A DNA stretch of 64,000 bases from Flavobacterium sp. LC2016-01 (GCF_009711135.1 NZ_WMIC01000008.1:186001-250000), one strand, 5' to 3'; shown: positions 43,198 through 52,784, counted from the stretch's first letter. Notes: generated by a model not told the origin, from the sequence alone. Translations and numbers: made by a program.

Positions 43198-43244
43198 GTT
43201 TAATCGTTATTCGGTTAAACGATTAAACAGATAAACGATTAAAC
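43198..43244. repeat. Short inverted and direct repeats before the LptG-like gene
   Basis: GTTTAATCGTT (43198-43208) is the exact complement of AACGATTAAAC at 43218-43228, and a second AACGATTAAAC lies at 43234-43244. It fills most of the tgt-to-lptG gap. Confidence 0.6.
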
Positions 43245-43250
43245 TTTACT

Positions 43251-44339
43251 ATGTTAACGATAATAGATAAGTATATTTTAAAAAGATATTTAGCCACTTT
43301 TTCGGTGATGATCTTATTATTTATTCCGATTGGGATTGTAATTGACGTTTCTGAAAAGGTGAATAAAATGCTGGAGAACAAAATTCCGTTTATGGATATT
43401 GCGCTCTATTATTACAACTTTACTATTTATTTTGCAAATTCTCTTTTCCCGATATTCTTGTTTTTGTCGGTAATCTGGTTTACTTCGAAATTGGCAAATA
43501 ATACAGAGATTATTGCCATTTTAAGTTCTGGAATCTCATTTACCCGTTTTTTACGACCTTATATTATCGGAGCTTCGATTGTTTCCGTTTTTGTACTTTT
43601 AATGGGATTTTTTATTGTTCCCGCAGCAAGTGAAGGTTTTAATAATTTTAGATATACCTATTTAAAAGGAAACGGAAAAGCCGAGATGATGGGTAATAAT
43701 ACCAATGTATACAGACAATTAAATGATCACGATTTTATTTATGTAAACAGTTTCAACGAAGAATCTAAAACGGCTTTTAATTTTACGCTAGAGCATTTTG
43801 AAAAGGAAAAAATGACCTACAAAATTGCAGCGAGCCGAATTAAATGGGATCCAAAAAAGAAAACATACATTTTGTATGATTACACTAAAAGAACTGTTGG
43901 CGAACTGAATGATGTAATCGAAAAAGTTCCTGAAAAAGAGGTTAAGTTTAAATTTGAATTGGCTGATTTAACGCCTGTTGTTTATATAGCAGAAACACTG
44001 TCGTTAGGAAAACTGATTGATTTTATTGACAAAGAAAGAAAAAGAGGTTCAGGAAACATTAATACTTATTTGGTTGTACTTTATAAAAAATACAGCGTAC
44101 CAGTTTCTGCCTTTATTTTAACCATTATTGCCGTTGCGGTTTCGTCTATGAAACGCCGTGGCGGAATGGGAACCAATTTGGCTATCGGAATTGCAATTGC
44201 TTTCTCTTTTGTGTTTTTTGATAAAATATTTGGAACCCTTGCCGAAAAATCTACATTCTCACCTTTATTAGCTGTCTGGTTCCCGAATATTGTGTTCGGA
44301 ATTTTGGCAGTTTACCTATTACGTAATGCGAAACGATAA
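43251..44339 (+). CDS. LptF/LptG-family permease
   Basis: The 362-residue inner-membrane protein belongs to the lipopolysaccharide export permeases. It has three N-terminal membrane segments, the strand-rich beta-jellyroll periplasmic part (about 130-270) and three C-terminal segments with SAFILTIIAVAVSSMKRRGG. It would pair with LptB and another permease to move LPS to the outer membrane. Confidence 0.87.
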   Translation: MLTIIDKYILKRYLATFSVMILLFIPIGIVIDVSEKVNKMLENKIPFMDIALYYYNFTIYFANSLFPIFLFLSVIWFTSKLANNTEIIAILSSGISFTRFLRPYIIGASIVSVFVLLMGFFIVPAASEGFNNFRYTYLKGNGKAEMMGNNTNVYRQLNDHDFIYVNSFNEESKTAFNFTLEHFEKEKMTYKIAASRIKWDPKKKTYILYDYTKRTVGELNDVIEKVPEKEVKFKFELADLTPVVYIAETLSLGKLIDFIDKERKRGSGNINTYLVVLYKKYSVPVSAFILTIIAVAVSSMKRRGGMGTNLAIGIAIAFSFVFFDKIFGTLAEKSTFSPLLAVWFPNIVFGILAVYLLRNAKR

Positions 44340-45213
44340 TTTAAAAAGTTATTTAAATCTTCATTTAATTGTTTTTATCTGGGGTTTTACAGCCATTTTA
44401 GGCGCTTTAATAACCATTGATGCCGAAAATTTGGTTTGGTTCAGAATGCTTCTTGCCATGATTTTTTTGGGAGCATTTATAATTTATAAAAAACAGTCTT
44501 TTCAAGTTCCAATAAAAGAGCTTTTTAAGCTGATTTTTGTTGGTCTGCTGATTGCACTGCATTGGATTTTCTTTTTTAAAGCGATTCATGTGTCGAATGT
44601 TTCGATTACACTTTCGATATTTTCTTTGGGTGCATTTTTTGCCTCTTTATTAGAACCGCTTTTTTACGGAAGGAAGATATTATGGTATGAAGTTTTCTTC
44701 GGATTGATTATTATTGCCGGTTTAGGATTGATATTACAAGTTGAAATTAAATATCTTACAGGTGTTTATTATGCTTTGGCAGCAATTATTCTAGGTGTTT
44801 TGTTTACACTGATGAACGGAAAATTAATTTCAGACCATGAACCGTCTGTAATTACATTTTATGAATTTGGCGCCGGCGTTTTCTTTATCACTATTTATTT
44901 TTTATTTCAAGGAAAATTCACTGCTGAGTTTTTTACACTCTCATTAAATAATTGGGTTTTACTGCTTATTCTGGCTTCCATTTGCACGGCTTATGCTTTT
45001 ACGGCATCTGTAAAAGTGATGCAGCGATTAACGCCTTATACCGTAATGTTAACGACTAATTTAGAGCCGGTTTACGGAATTATGCTGGCTTATTTTATTC
45101 TTGGCGGAAAAGAAAAAATGAGCACTGAATTTTATATTGGAGCAGTAATAATCATTATTACAGTTATTTTAAATGGTGTTTTTAAACATTATAAAAATAA
45201 GAAAGAAGTGTAA
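44326..45213 (+). CDS. EamA/DMT-family transporter
   Basis: The 295-residue protein begins at ATG 44326 and overlaps the LptG-like gene by 14 bases. It has ten hydrophobic segments arranged as two EamA repeats (one starting at VFIWGFTAILGALI, the second around 145 with LAAIILGVLFTLMNG). Drug/metabolite transporter superfamily; substrate unknown. An earlier in-frame start at 44290 lies inside the preceding gene. Confidence 0.85.
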   Translation: MRNDNLKSYLNLHLIVFIWGFTAILGALITIDAENLVWFRMLLAMIFLGAFIIYKKQSFQVPIKELFKLIFVGLLIALHWIFFFKAIHVSNVSITLSIFSLGAFFASLLEPLFYGRKILWYEVFFGLIIIAGLGLILQVEIKYLTGVYYALAAIILGVLFTLMNGKLISDHEPSVITFYEFGAGVFFITIYFLFQGKFTAEFFTLSLNNWVLLLILASICTAYAFTASVKVMQRLTPYTVMLTTNLEPVYGIMLAYFILGGKEKMSTEFYIGAVIIIITVILNGVFKHYKNKKEV

Positions 45214-45285
45214 TAGTTTACTTATCTTTTAATTCAGAATTTGATACTTTACTAACAATTAACTATGCCAATGATATAATATTTT

Positions 45286-45293
45286 TATATTTG
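45286..45293 (+). promoter_or_regulatory. -7 box of the accA promoter
   Basis: TATATTTG fits the consensus TAnnTTTG, 32 bases before the accA start. The upstream A/T-rich stretch contains no clear -33 TTTG. Confidence 0.45.
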
Positions 45294-45325
45294 CGGTTCG
45301 ATTTAAAAACAAAATTCAAAAATCC

Positions 45326-46279
45326 ATGGAATATTTAGATTTTGAGCTTCCAATCAAAGAACTTGAAGACCAGTTACAAAAGTGTGTAATTATTGGAAAA
45401 GAATCTGAGGTTGATGTAACAGCAACTTGCAAGGAAATCAACAAAAAATTAGTAGAAACTAAGAAAGAAATATACAAAAACCTTACCGCTTGGCAGCGTG
45501 TACAATTGTCAAGACATCCAAATAGACCTTATACTTTAGATTACATCAGAGCAATCTGCGGTGATACTTTTTTGGAGCTTCATGGAGACAGAAGTTTTAA
45601 AGATGATAAAGCGATGGTTGGTGGTCTTGGAAAAATAAACGGTCAATCGTTTATGATTATTGGACAGCAAAAAGGTTTTAATACAAAAACACGCCAATAC
45701 CGTAATTTTGGTATGGCAAACCCAGAAGGATACCGTAAAGCTTTGCGTTTAATGAAAATGGCAGAGAAATTTGGAATTCCTGTTTTGACTTTAGTAGATA
45801 CTCCGGGTGCATATCCAGGACTTGAAGCTGAAGAAAGAGGACAAGGTGAAGCAATTGCTAGAAACATTTTTGAAATGGTTCGTTTACAAGTGCCAATTAT
45901 CACTATTATTGTTGGTGAAGGTGCTTCGGGAGGAGCTTTAGGAATTGGTGTTGGAGATAAAGTTTATATGTTAGAGAATACTTGGTATTCTGTAATTTCT
46001 CCAGAATCTTGTTCTTCAATTTTATGGAAAAGCTGGGAGTACAAAGAACGTGCTGCCGATGCTTTGAAATTGACTTCATCTGATATGAAAAAACAAAAAT
46101 TAGTTGATGATGTTATTCCAGAACCATTAGGCGGAGCGCACTATGACCGCGAAACTACTTTTAAAACAGTGGCGGAATATATTACTAAAGGATATAACGA
46201 ATTGAAAGACTTATCAACAGCCGACCTAATTGCCCAAAGAATGGACAAATATAGTAACATGGGCGAGTATAAAGAGTAA
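45326..46279 (+). CDS. accA: Acetyl-CoA carboxylase carboxyltransferase subunit alpha
   Basis: The 317-residue protein moves the carboxyl group from biotin to acetyl-CoA with the beta subunit, making malonyl-CoA for fatty acids. Family marks include LSRHPNRPYTLDYI, the MKMAEKFGIPVLTLVDTPGA string and GEGASGGALGIGVGD. The length fits. It is followed by a terminator. Confidence 0.95.
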   Translation: MEYLDFELPIKELEDQLQKCVIIGKESEVDVTATCKEINKKLVETKKEIYKNLTAWQRVQLSRHPNRPYTLDYIRAICGDTFLELHGDRSFKDDKAMVGGLGKINGQSFMIIGQQKGFNTKTRQYRNFGMANPEGYRKALRLMKMAEKFGIPVLTLVDTPGAYPGLEAEERGQGEAIARNIFEMVRLQVPIITIIVGEGASGGALGIGVGDKVYMLENTWYSVISPESCSSILWKSWEYKERAADALKLTSSDMKKQKLVDDVIPEPLGGAHYDRETTFKTVAEYITKGYNELKDLSTADLIAQRMDKYSNMGEYKE

Positions 46280-46295
46280 ATTCTTACAGATTAAT

Positions 46296-46333
46296 TAAAA
46301 ATCCGAAGCCTTACAGTTTCGGATTTTTTTTTG
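46296..46333 (+). terminator. Terminator after accA
   Basis: AAAATCCGAA pairs with TTTCGGATTTTT across a short loop, with a T run. Confidence 0.75.
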
Positions 46334-46419
46334 GTTATGAACAAAAAAAGCATATTTATAAACAATTAATAGTTATAACTCGATAACAATTTTTTTTTAA
46401 ATTTTGTTACTTTCGCTAT

Positions 46420-47964
46420 ATGGAAAATTTCAAAAATGTAAACCCTGTAAAGGTAGATAAAACCACTATTATTAATCTGGAAAAAGGAAAACTTCCTCCG
46501 CAAGTGATTGATCTTGAAGAGGCTGTTCTTGGAGCGATGATGATTGATAAAAAAGGGGTAGATGATGTAATTGATATTTTACAGCCTGATGCTTTTTATA
46601 AAGACGCACACAAACATATTTTTGAAGCGATTTTGCAGCTTTTTACCGAAACACAGCCAATCGATTTATTGACGGTTTCGACACAGTTAAAGAAAAATGG
46701 AAAATTAGACGTTGCCGGTGGCGATTTTTACTTGATTCAGCTTACTCAGAAAATTGCTTCGTCTGCGCACATCGAATTTCACTCACGTATTATTCTGCAA
46801 AAATTTATTCAAAGAAGTTTGATCCGAATTTCATCTGAAATCATCGAAGAGTCTTATGATGAAACTACAGATGTTTTTGATTTATTAGATAAAGCCGAAT
46901 CTAAATTATATGAAGTAACGCAGGGAAATATCAAGCGTAGTTCTGAAACTGCGCAGAGTTTGGTTCTTCAAGCGAAAAAACGTATTGAAGAAATTGCTGG
47001 AAAAGAAGGTTTGAGTGGTATCGCAACTGGTTTTGAAAAATTAGATGAGGTAACTTCCGGATGGCAGCCTTCGGATTTGATTATTATCGCGGCTCGTCCG
47101 GGTATGGGTAAAACCGCTTTCGTACTTTCGATGGCGCGAAATGTTGCAATTCAGTTTGGACATGCGGTGGCAGTTTTCTCTCTGGAGATGGCATCGGTTC
47201 AGTTGATTACAAGGCTTATTTCTTCTGAGACAGGATTGTCTTCGGAAAAATTAAGAACCGGAAAATTAGAAAAACACGAATGGGAGCAATTAAGTACCAA
47301 AGTTAAAAACTTAGAAAAAGCCCCATTATTTATTGATGATACGCCTTCGCTTTCGATATTTGATTTACGTGCAAAATGCCGTCGTTTGGCTTCGCAGCAC
47401 GGAATTAAATTAATTATTATTGACTACTTGCAGTTAATGACTGCTGGGGGTAATGGTAAAGGAGGAGGAAACCGTGAGCAGGAGATCTCTACAATTTCCC
47501 GAAACTTAAAAGCTTTGGCAAAAGAGCTTAACGTGCCGGTAATTGCACTTTCTCAGTTATCGCGTGCGGTTGAGACCCGTGGATCTAGTAAAAGACCTTT
47601 GCTTTCGGATCTTCGTGAATCTGGAGCGATTGAGCAGGATGCCGATATTGTATCGTTTATTTACCGTCCTGAATATTATAAAATTGAAGAGTGGGATGAT
47701 GATGAGGCATCTCCAACAGCAGGTCAGGCCGAGTTTATTATAGCCAAACACCGTAATGGTGGTCTGGAGAATATTCGTTTGAAATTCTTAGGACATCTAG
47801 GTAAGTTTGATAACCTTGAAGAATTTAGCGGCGGATTTGACGATTTGCCTTCAAAAATGAATCATGACGATAATCCGTTCATTACTAAAAATCTTCCTTC
47901 TGCCAATGAAGCTTTTGGAAGCAATCTCAATGATGACGACGATGACAGTGATGTGCCATTCTAA
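46420..47964 (+). CDS. dnaB: Replicative DNA helicase
   Basis: The 514-residue hexameric helicase unwinds DNA at the replication fork. The N-terminal DnaB domain (PPQVIDLEEAVLGAMM) is followed by the RecA-like domain with the Walker A RPGMGKTAF, LFIDDTPSLS and the Walker B IIIDYLQLMT, then the RSLSQLSRAVE-like motif. The C-terminus is acidic. An -7-like TACTTTCG lies just upstream. Confidence 0.95.
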   Translation: MENFKNVNPVKVDKTTIINLEKGKLPPQVIDLEEAVLGAMMIDKKGVDDVIDILQPDAFYKDAHKHIFEAILQLFTETQPIDLLTVSTQLKKNGKLDVAGGDFYLIQLTQKIASSAHIEFHSRIILQKFIQRSLIRISSEIIEESYDETTDVFDLLDKAESKLYEVTQGNIKRSSETAQSLVLQAKKRIEEIAGKEGLSGIATGFEKLDEVTSGWQPSDLIIIAARPGMGKTAFVLSMARNVAIQFGHAVAVFSLEMASVQLITRLISSETGLSSEKLRTGKLEKHEWEQLSTKVKNLEKAPLFIDDTPSLSIFDLRAKCRRLASQHGIKLIIIDYLQLMTAGGNGKGGGNREQEISTISRNLKALAKELNVPVIALSQLSRAVETRGSSKRPLLSDLRESGAIEQDADIVSFIYRPEYYKIEEWDDDEASPTAGQAEFIIAKHRNGGLENIRLKFLGHLGKFDNLEEFSGGFDDLPSKMNHDDNPFITKNLPSANEAFGSNLNDDDDDSDVPF

Positions 47965-47973
47965 ATACAATTT

Positions 47974-48000
47974 AAAAACCTTTTTATAAGGTTTTTTTTA
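47974..48000 (+). terminator. Terminator after dnaB
   Basis: AAAAACCTT pairs with AAGGTTTTT with a loop of six, followed by T. Confidence 0.7.
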
Positions 48001-48099
48001 TGTCCTAATGTTAAATTTATTAATAAAATTCAGTAGATTAGCGATTCGATTGCTAAACAATCGCATAATTAACTGTAACCAATAAACAAATTTTATATT

Positions 48100-48483
48100 A
48101 TGGCAAATCAAAAATTACCCGAAAGAGACACTGACATTAGCTTAGAAGTAGCTCAAGATTGGGTTGCAAAATGGAAAAAACAGACAGACGAAGAAACAGC
48201 AAAGAAACGTGTTAATTCGTTTTTAATCCCGAAGGTTAATTTAGAAAAAGTTTTAGCACAAGGAATTGATGCGGCTAGAGCTTATATTGGAATTAACGAT
48301 AAAGGGCTGCAGACTTTAATGATCGTTGGTACAACTTATAATGAAGAAACAGGAATTTATGAAGATCAAATTCCAGGTTATAAAGTTGCTGCCAAAGCTG
48401 CCGCAGAAGGAGCTGGGATTTATGACTTTTCAGAACCAAGCCCACCGACTCCACCGGATCCAAATAGCCCAATGAATCAATAA
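48100..48483 (+). CDS. Hypothetical protein
   Basis: The 127-residue protein has no signal. The N-terminal half is helical and charged (QDWVAKWKKQ), the middle has a beta-rich GLQTLMIVGTTYNEETG string, and the C-terminus is proline-rich (PSPPTPPDPNSP). It precedes a membrane protein gene by one base, so it belongs to an operon with 48485-49123 and perhaps 49137-49889. Function unknown. Confidence 0.65.
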   Translation: MANQKLPERDTDISLEVAQDWVAKWKKQTDEETAKKRVNSFLIPKVNLEKVLAQGIDAARAYIGINDKGLQTLMIVGTTYNEETGIYEDQIPGYKVAAKAAAEGAGIYDFSEPSPPTPPDPNSPMNQ

Positions 48484-48484
48484 T

Positions 48485-49123
48485 ATGCATTTATATCTTG
48501 TAAAGTTTGGATACATATTGTTGTTACTTAATTTTATTTTATATGCTATAAAATTACGCGGCAAAAACGATGCTTATAAAGTTTTTGCATTTTACTTGTT
48601 AGTTATTTTATGTGTGCAGGTAATTGCAAGAATATTAAAAGAAAAAGGATTGGATAATTTGTTTTTATCTCATGTATATTTCATGGGACAGTTTGCAATT
48701 TTAAGTCTTTTTTATTTAAAATTGGTAAAAGATCCATTTCAGCAAAAAGCAATTAAGATTGGTTTTGTGTTGGTTTTATCAACATTGATCATTCAGTATG
48801 GCTTAAAACCAGAGATGTTTTTTAAATTCAATTTATATGAAATTTTTATTACTTCGTTCTTGTTGATTATTTACGCAGTATTTCATTTTTACAATATGCT
48901 GGATGAGAAGAAAGAATTTTATTATATCAATATGGGGATTTTATTGTACCTCTTTGCGAGTACAATTTTATTTCTGATAGGGAATCTAACTACAAAATTC
49001 AGTAAAGATTTAAGCATGATAACTTGGACTTTGAATGCAATTTTGATAATAGTGTATCACTTGTTTTTCTTGTACGAATGGAAAGTAAGTTATTTTCGAA
49101 CAAAGGCAATTAATTCTAACTGA
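48485..49123 (+). CDS. Hypothetical multi-pass membrane protein
   Basis: The 212-residue protein has about seven membrane segments with basic residues at the ends (KLRGKN). No family recognised. It follows the gene 48100-48483 by one base and is followed 13 bases on by a lipoprotein gene. Confidence 0.7.
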   Translation: MHLYLVKFGYILLLLNFILYAIKLRGKNDAYKVFAFYLLVILCVQVIARILKEKGLDNLFLSHVYFMGQFAILSLFYLKLVKDPFQQKAIKIGFVLVLSTLIIQYGLKPEMFFKFNLYEIFITSFLLIIYAVFHFYNMLDEKKEFYYINMGILLYLFASTILFLIGNLTTKFSKDLSMITWTLNAILIIVYHLFFLYEWKVSYFRTKAINSN

Positions 49124-49136
49124 TTATTTTAATGCA

Positions 49137-49889
49137 ATGGTAAAAAAAACAACTTTATTTGGGCTTGCAGGAGCCGCAATTATAATGTTTTCCTGTCAAA
49201 AAGATAATTCACAAGATAATGGTTCTGCAGTTTCGGCAAAAGAACAAGAGAATTGGCTTACAGCAAATTTAGATGCTAACTTTGCAAATTCTCAAAAACA
49301 AGTTACCGCTTATTTGTTTTCAACAGATGAACTTTCTAAATTGGTAGAAACTCCCAATGTTGAAAATGTACAGTTTGTATTAGGCTACAGTGATAATACG
49401 GTACAGATTAAAGTTATTGGAGTCGACAAAGCAGGAAAAGAACTTGCGAGTGTTGATTCTAAAATATTAAAAGATCCTTCCTATGATGCTAAATTGGCAA
49501 AGCTTGAAAACGGCTTAACCAGTAAAACAGATAAAGGATCTGCTCTTTTAAACGAGCATTTAATGCTTTCTCAAGAAGCTTTTGACGGTATAGTGGCTTG
49601 GCAGGAAAAGCTAAAAACTGTAAGTGGTTTAAACGAAGTAACTTCTTATGAAGGAGCGCGTTTTCAGCATTATAGTTTAGAAGCTGCTGTTGTAGTCGAA
49701 ATGCTTAAAGGCAAGGATACGCCAAACATCGGAGTATTCTTGGGACTTAACGGAATTGGAAAAGTAACTACAATTTTAGTAGAACTGGATAAAAACAATG
49801 CCATTAAGTCAAAATTATCTTTAACAGGCAAAACTATGGATAATCCTGAGGATGTTTATGATGGTACACGTCCATCGCCTCCGTATTAA
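49137..49889 (+). CDS. Lipoprotein, first tandem copy
   Basis: The 250-residue protein has a lipoprotein signal with lipobox MFSC. The mature part is soluble and helical/beta mixed, with LMLSQEAFDGIVAWQEKLK and a Pro-rich C-terminus PSPPY. It is about 94 percent identical to the product of 50002-50751. No family assigned. Confidence 0.75.
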   Translation: MVKKTTLFGLAGAAIIMFSCQKDNSQDNGSAVSAKEQENWLTANLDANFANSQKQVTAYLFSTDELSKLVETPNVENVQFVLGYSDNTVQIKVIGVDKAGKELASVDSKILKDPSYDAKLAKLENGLTSKTDKGSALLNEHLMLSQEAFDGIVAWQEKLKTVSGLNEVTSYEGARFQHYSLEAAVVVEMLKGKDTPNIGVFLGLNGIGKVTTILVELDKNNAIKSKLSLTGKTMDNPEDVYDGTRPSPPY

Positions 49890-49911
49890 AATTTAATTAT
49901 TAAATACTTTA

Positions 49912-49950
49912 GAAACCTCTTTCAGAATTTTATTTTGAGGAGGTTTTTAA
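49912..49950 (+). terminator. Terminator after the first lipoprotein gene
   Basis: AAACCTC and GAGGTTTTT pair around a loop of about 20 bases. A near-identical terminator lies at 50773-50812 after the second copy, so the duplication included it. Confidence 0.65.
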
Positions 49951-50001
49951 ATATTAAGTTTATCAGAATGAATAATTTAATAATTCCCTAAATCTTTAAT
50001 A

Positions 50002-50751
50002 ATGAAAAAAACAACTTTATTTGGGCTTGCAGGAGCCACAATGATTATGTTTTCCTGCCAAAAAGATACTTCGCAAGATAATGGTTCTGCGGTTTCGGCA
50101 AAAGAACAAGAGAATTGGCTTACAGCAAATTTAGATGCTAGCTTTGCTAATTCTCAAAAACAAGTTACAGCCTATTTGTTTTCAACAGACGAACTTTCTA
50201 AACTGGTAGAAACTCCAAATGTTGAAAATGTACAGTTTGTATTAGGCTATAGCGACAATACGGTACAGATTAAAGTTATTGGAGTCGATAAAGCAGGAAA
50301 AGAACTTGCAAGTCTTGATTCTAAAATATTAAAAGATCCTTCTTACGATGCTAAATTGGCAAAGCTTGAGAATGGTGAAATCAGTAAGACAGATAAAGGT
50401 TCCGCTCTTTTAAACGAACATTTGATGTTATCTCAAGAAGCTTTTAACGGTATTGTGGCTTGGCAGGAAAAACTAAAAACTCTAAACGGTTTAAATGAAG
50501 TAACTTCTTATGAAGGAGCGCGTTTTCAGCATTATAGTTTAGAAGCTGCTGTTGTGGCCGAAATGCTTAAAGGCAAGGATACACCAAACATCGGTTTGTT
50601 CTTGGGACTTAACGGAGTTGGAAAAGTAACTACAATTTTAGTAGAGCTGGATAAAAACAATACTATTAAATCAAAATCATCTTTAACAGGGAAAACTATG
50701 GATAATCCTGAGGATGTTTATGATGGTGCACGTCCTTCACCTCCATATTAA
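50002..50751 (+). CDS. Lipoprotein, second tandem copy
   Basis: The 249-residue protein is nearly the same as its neighbour, with the lipobox MFSC and the same C-terminal PSPPY. The period of the duplication is about 860 bases and includes leader and terminator. Differences are scattered, mostly conservative, which suggests a recent event. Confidence 0.75.
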   Translation: MKKTTLFGLAGATMIMFSCQKDTSQDNGSAVSAKEQENWLTANLDASFANSQKQVTAYLFSTDELSKLVETPNVENVQFVLGYSDNTVQIKVIGVDKAGKELASLDSKILKDPSYDAKLAKLENGEISKTDKGSALLNEHLMLSQEAFNGIVAWQEKLKTLNGLNEVTSYEGARFQHYSLEAAVVAEMLKGKDTPNIGLFLGLNGVGKVTTILVELDKNNTIKSKSSLTGKTMDNPEDVYDGARPSPPY

Positions 50752-50772
50752 AATTTAATTAGTAAACACTAT

Positions 50773-50812
50773 AGAAACCTCTTTCAGAATTTTATTTTGA
50801 AGAGGTTTTTAA
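50773..50812 (+). terminator. Terminator after the second lipoprotein gene
   Basis: Same hairpin as at 49912-49950, with AAACCTC pairing with GAGGTTTTT. Confidence 0.65.
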
Positions 50813-50870
50813 TTTTTTTTCGACATAAGTTTAATCTTTTGAAATACAAAAGGCTAATTTTTTAAAATAT

Positions 50871-51662
50871 ATGGCACCAAAAGTAATCTCAGAATCTGAA
50901 ATTGTTGCAACCGCAATTTTTAGTTGTGTTTCTTTTTTATTGATGGGACTCGTTTTGATCTTGTTTTTTTATTTTTCGCGAAAAAAAATTACTCAGAAAG
51001 AACTTGAAAAAAGAGATTTAGAAATTCAGCATCAAAGAGAACAGTTGCATGCCATTATTGTAACTCAGGAAGAAGAACGAAAACGAATTGCACAAGATTT
51101 GCATGACGATATTAGTTCTAAACTGAACATTGTTTCTTTGAACACACATTTGTTATCGGCTTCAAATTTAACGGAAGCTGAGACTAAAGAAATTACAGGA
51201 AACATTATTAATCTTACTGCAAAAGCGCTTGAGAATTCTAGAAAAATAGCGCATAATTTATTGCCGCCAGTTTTTGAAAAATTTGGACTGAGCGCCGGTG
51301 TAGAAGAATTATGTGCCGAATTTGAAACCAGTAAACTGGTTAAGGTTTACTACAAAAATGCAGCTGAATTTCATGAAAAGGATATCGATCGTCATTTGCA
51401 TGTTTTTAGAATCCTGCAGGAATTTATGAATAATTCAATTCGTCACGGAAAAGCAAGCGAGATTAAGATTTCTTTTTCTGATGAAAATGGAATTTTTACT
51501 TGTAATTATGAAGACAACGGAATTGGTTTTGACAGTAAAAGTTCTGAAAATCAAAAAGGGCTCGGAATGAAAAATATTGACAGCCGTATTTCTTTTCTTA
51601 ACGGAACCATTCAAATTTCTTCAGAAGTTGATAAAGGTTTCGCTGCAAATTTCACATTTTAA
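50871..51662 (+). CDS. Sensor histidine kinase, HisKA_3 (NarL-type)
   Basis: The 263-residue kinase has one N-terminal membrane segment (about residues 12-36), a short coiled coil, the HisKA_3 phospho-acceptor His78 in EEERKRIAQDLHDD, and a C-terminal HATPase_c domain with NNSIRHGKA and DNGIGFD. It has no extracytoplasmic sensory domain of any size. The response regulator gene follows at 51778. Confidence 0.92.
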   Translation: MAPKVISESEIVATAIFSCVSFLLMGLVLILFFYFSRKKITQKELEKRDLEIQHQREQLHAIIVTQEEERKRIAQDLHDDISSKLNIVSLNTHLLSASNLTEAETKEITGNIINLTAKALENSRKIAHNLLPPVFEKFGLSAGVEELCAEFETSKLVKVYYKNAAEFHEKDIDRHLHVFRILQEFMNNSIRHGKASEIKISFSDENGIFTCNYEDNGIGFDSKSSENQKGLGMKNIDSRISFLNGTIQISSEVDKGFAANFTF

Positions 51663-51777
51663 GTTAAAATCTTGTATTTATTGTAGTTTTAAATCGACAT
51701 TATGCATTTCTTCGGTTATTGTTTGCAACATATTTTGTAAATTCGGCATACCAAAATGACCAAAAACAAAATAAAAA

Positions 51778-52443
51778 ATGAATGCTGCTATTAAAATTGC
51801 TTTAGTTGATGACGAAGTTTTATTTCGAAAAGGAATTGCCTTTTTATTGCAGAGAGAAGATAATATCGAAATTATTTTTGAAGCATCAAACGGCGAAGAA
51901 CTTCTTGACAGTTTAGAAAAGACTGAAATCAAACCTGATATTATTGTAATGGATTTGAAAATGCCTTTGCTTAATGGCGTTGAAGCGACAAAAATTATTC
52001 GCAAATCTCATCCAGACATTAAAATAATTGCGCTTACCAGCTACGATACAAAATCATTTATTGCTAATATGATTCAGATTGGTGCTGTGGCGTATCTTAT
52101 AAAAAATACTACTCCAAAAGATTTAATCCTTACTATTAATGAAGTTGCAAAAAAAGGATTTTATTATAATGAGAATGTATTAAAAACAATTCAGGAAACA
52201 ATTGTTTCTTCAAAAAATTCAAAAGTGAATTTAGAAACAAGTTTTCTTTCTCCTCGAGAAATCGAAATATTACAGCTTATCTGTCAGCAGAAAACAACTA
52301 CTGAAATTGCTGAACATCTTTTTTTAAGTCCGAGAACTGTAGAGGGTCATCGCAATAATTTGCTTCTTAAAACAGAATCAAGAAATATTGCTGGATTAGT
52401 GGTGTACGCGATACAAAATGAGATTGCGGTTTTGACACTGTAA
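51778..52443 (+). CDS. NarL/LuxR-type response regulator
   Basis: The 221-residue protein has a receiver domain with acidic Asp11-Asp12, phospho-acceptor Asp59 in VMDLKMPLLNG and Lys near 109, and a LuxR-type HTH with SPREIEILQLICQQKTTTEI. It is the partner of the kinase at 50871-51662. Confidence 0.93.
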   Translation: MNAAIKIALVDDEVLFRKGIAFLLQREDNIEIIFEASNGEELLDSLEKTEIKPDIIVMDLKMPLLNGVEATKIIRKSHPDIKIIALTSYDTKSFIANMIQIGAVAYLIKNTTPKDLILTINEVAKKGFYYNENVLKTIQETIVSSKNSKVNLETSFLSPREIEILQLICQQKTTTEIAEHLFLSPRTVEGHRNNLLLKTESRNIAGLVVYAIQNEIAVLTL

Positions 52444-52447
52444 TTTT

Positions 52448-52588
52448 TCAGGCAGTTAAAAATTGTATGGAGAGAACATAATATAAGATAATTGTAAGAA
52501 CAAGTACGCAAATACCTATTTTTTGAAGTACATTTAATCCCTTTGGCTGGTTATTACTTTCGTTAAATTTCATAATTTTGGTTTTCAT
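52448..52588 (-). CDS. Small membrane protein, probable
   Basis: A short frame of 46 residues starts with ATG at 52588 and ends with TGA. It has a hydrophilic start (MKTKIMKFNESNNQPKG) and one membrane segment (IGICVLVLTIILYYVLSI). A second ATG at 52573 is possible. It lies in the otherwise empty gap between the response regulator and the gene at 52785, transcribed oppositely; whether it is expressed is not known. Confidence 0.4.
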   Translation of the reverse strand: MKTKIMKFNESNNQPKGLNVLQKIGICVLVLTIILYYVLSIQFLTA

Positions 52589-52784
52589 TGATATATAGCT
52601 CAATGATTTGGGTTACCAAATGTAGTTAGAATTTGGTTTTGTGAAATACGTGTTTTTACCTGTTTTTACAGGTAAGAATATAAAAGCCAAAATTTCTTTT
52701 TTAACTTTTCTTTCGGTTATAAAACCAAGCCAACTATTGTGTTTTTAAAAGCTTCCTTTATATCTTTACTAAAATAATTTTTTA

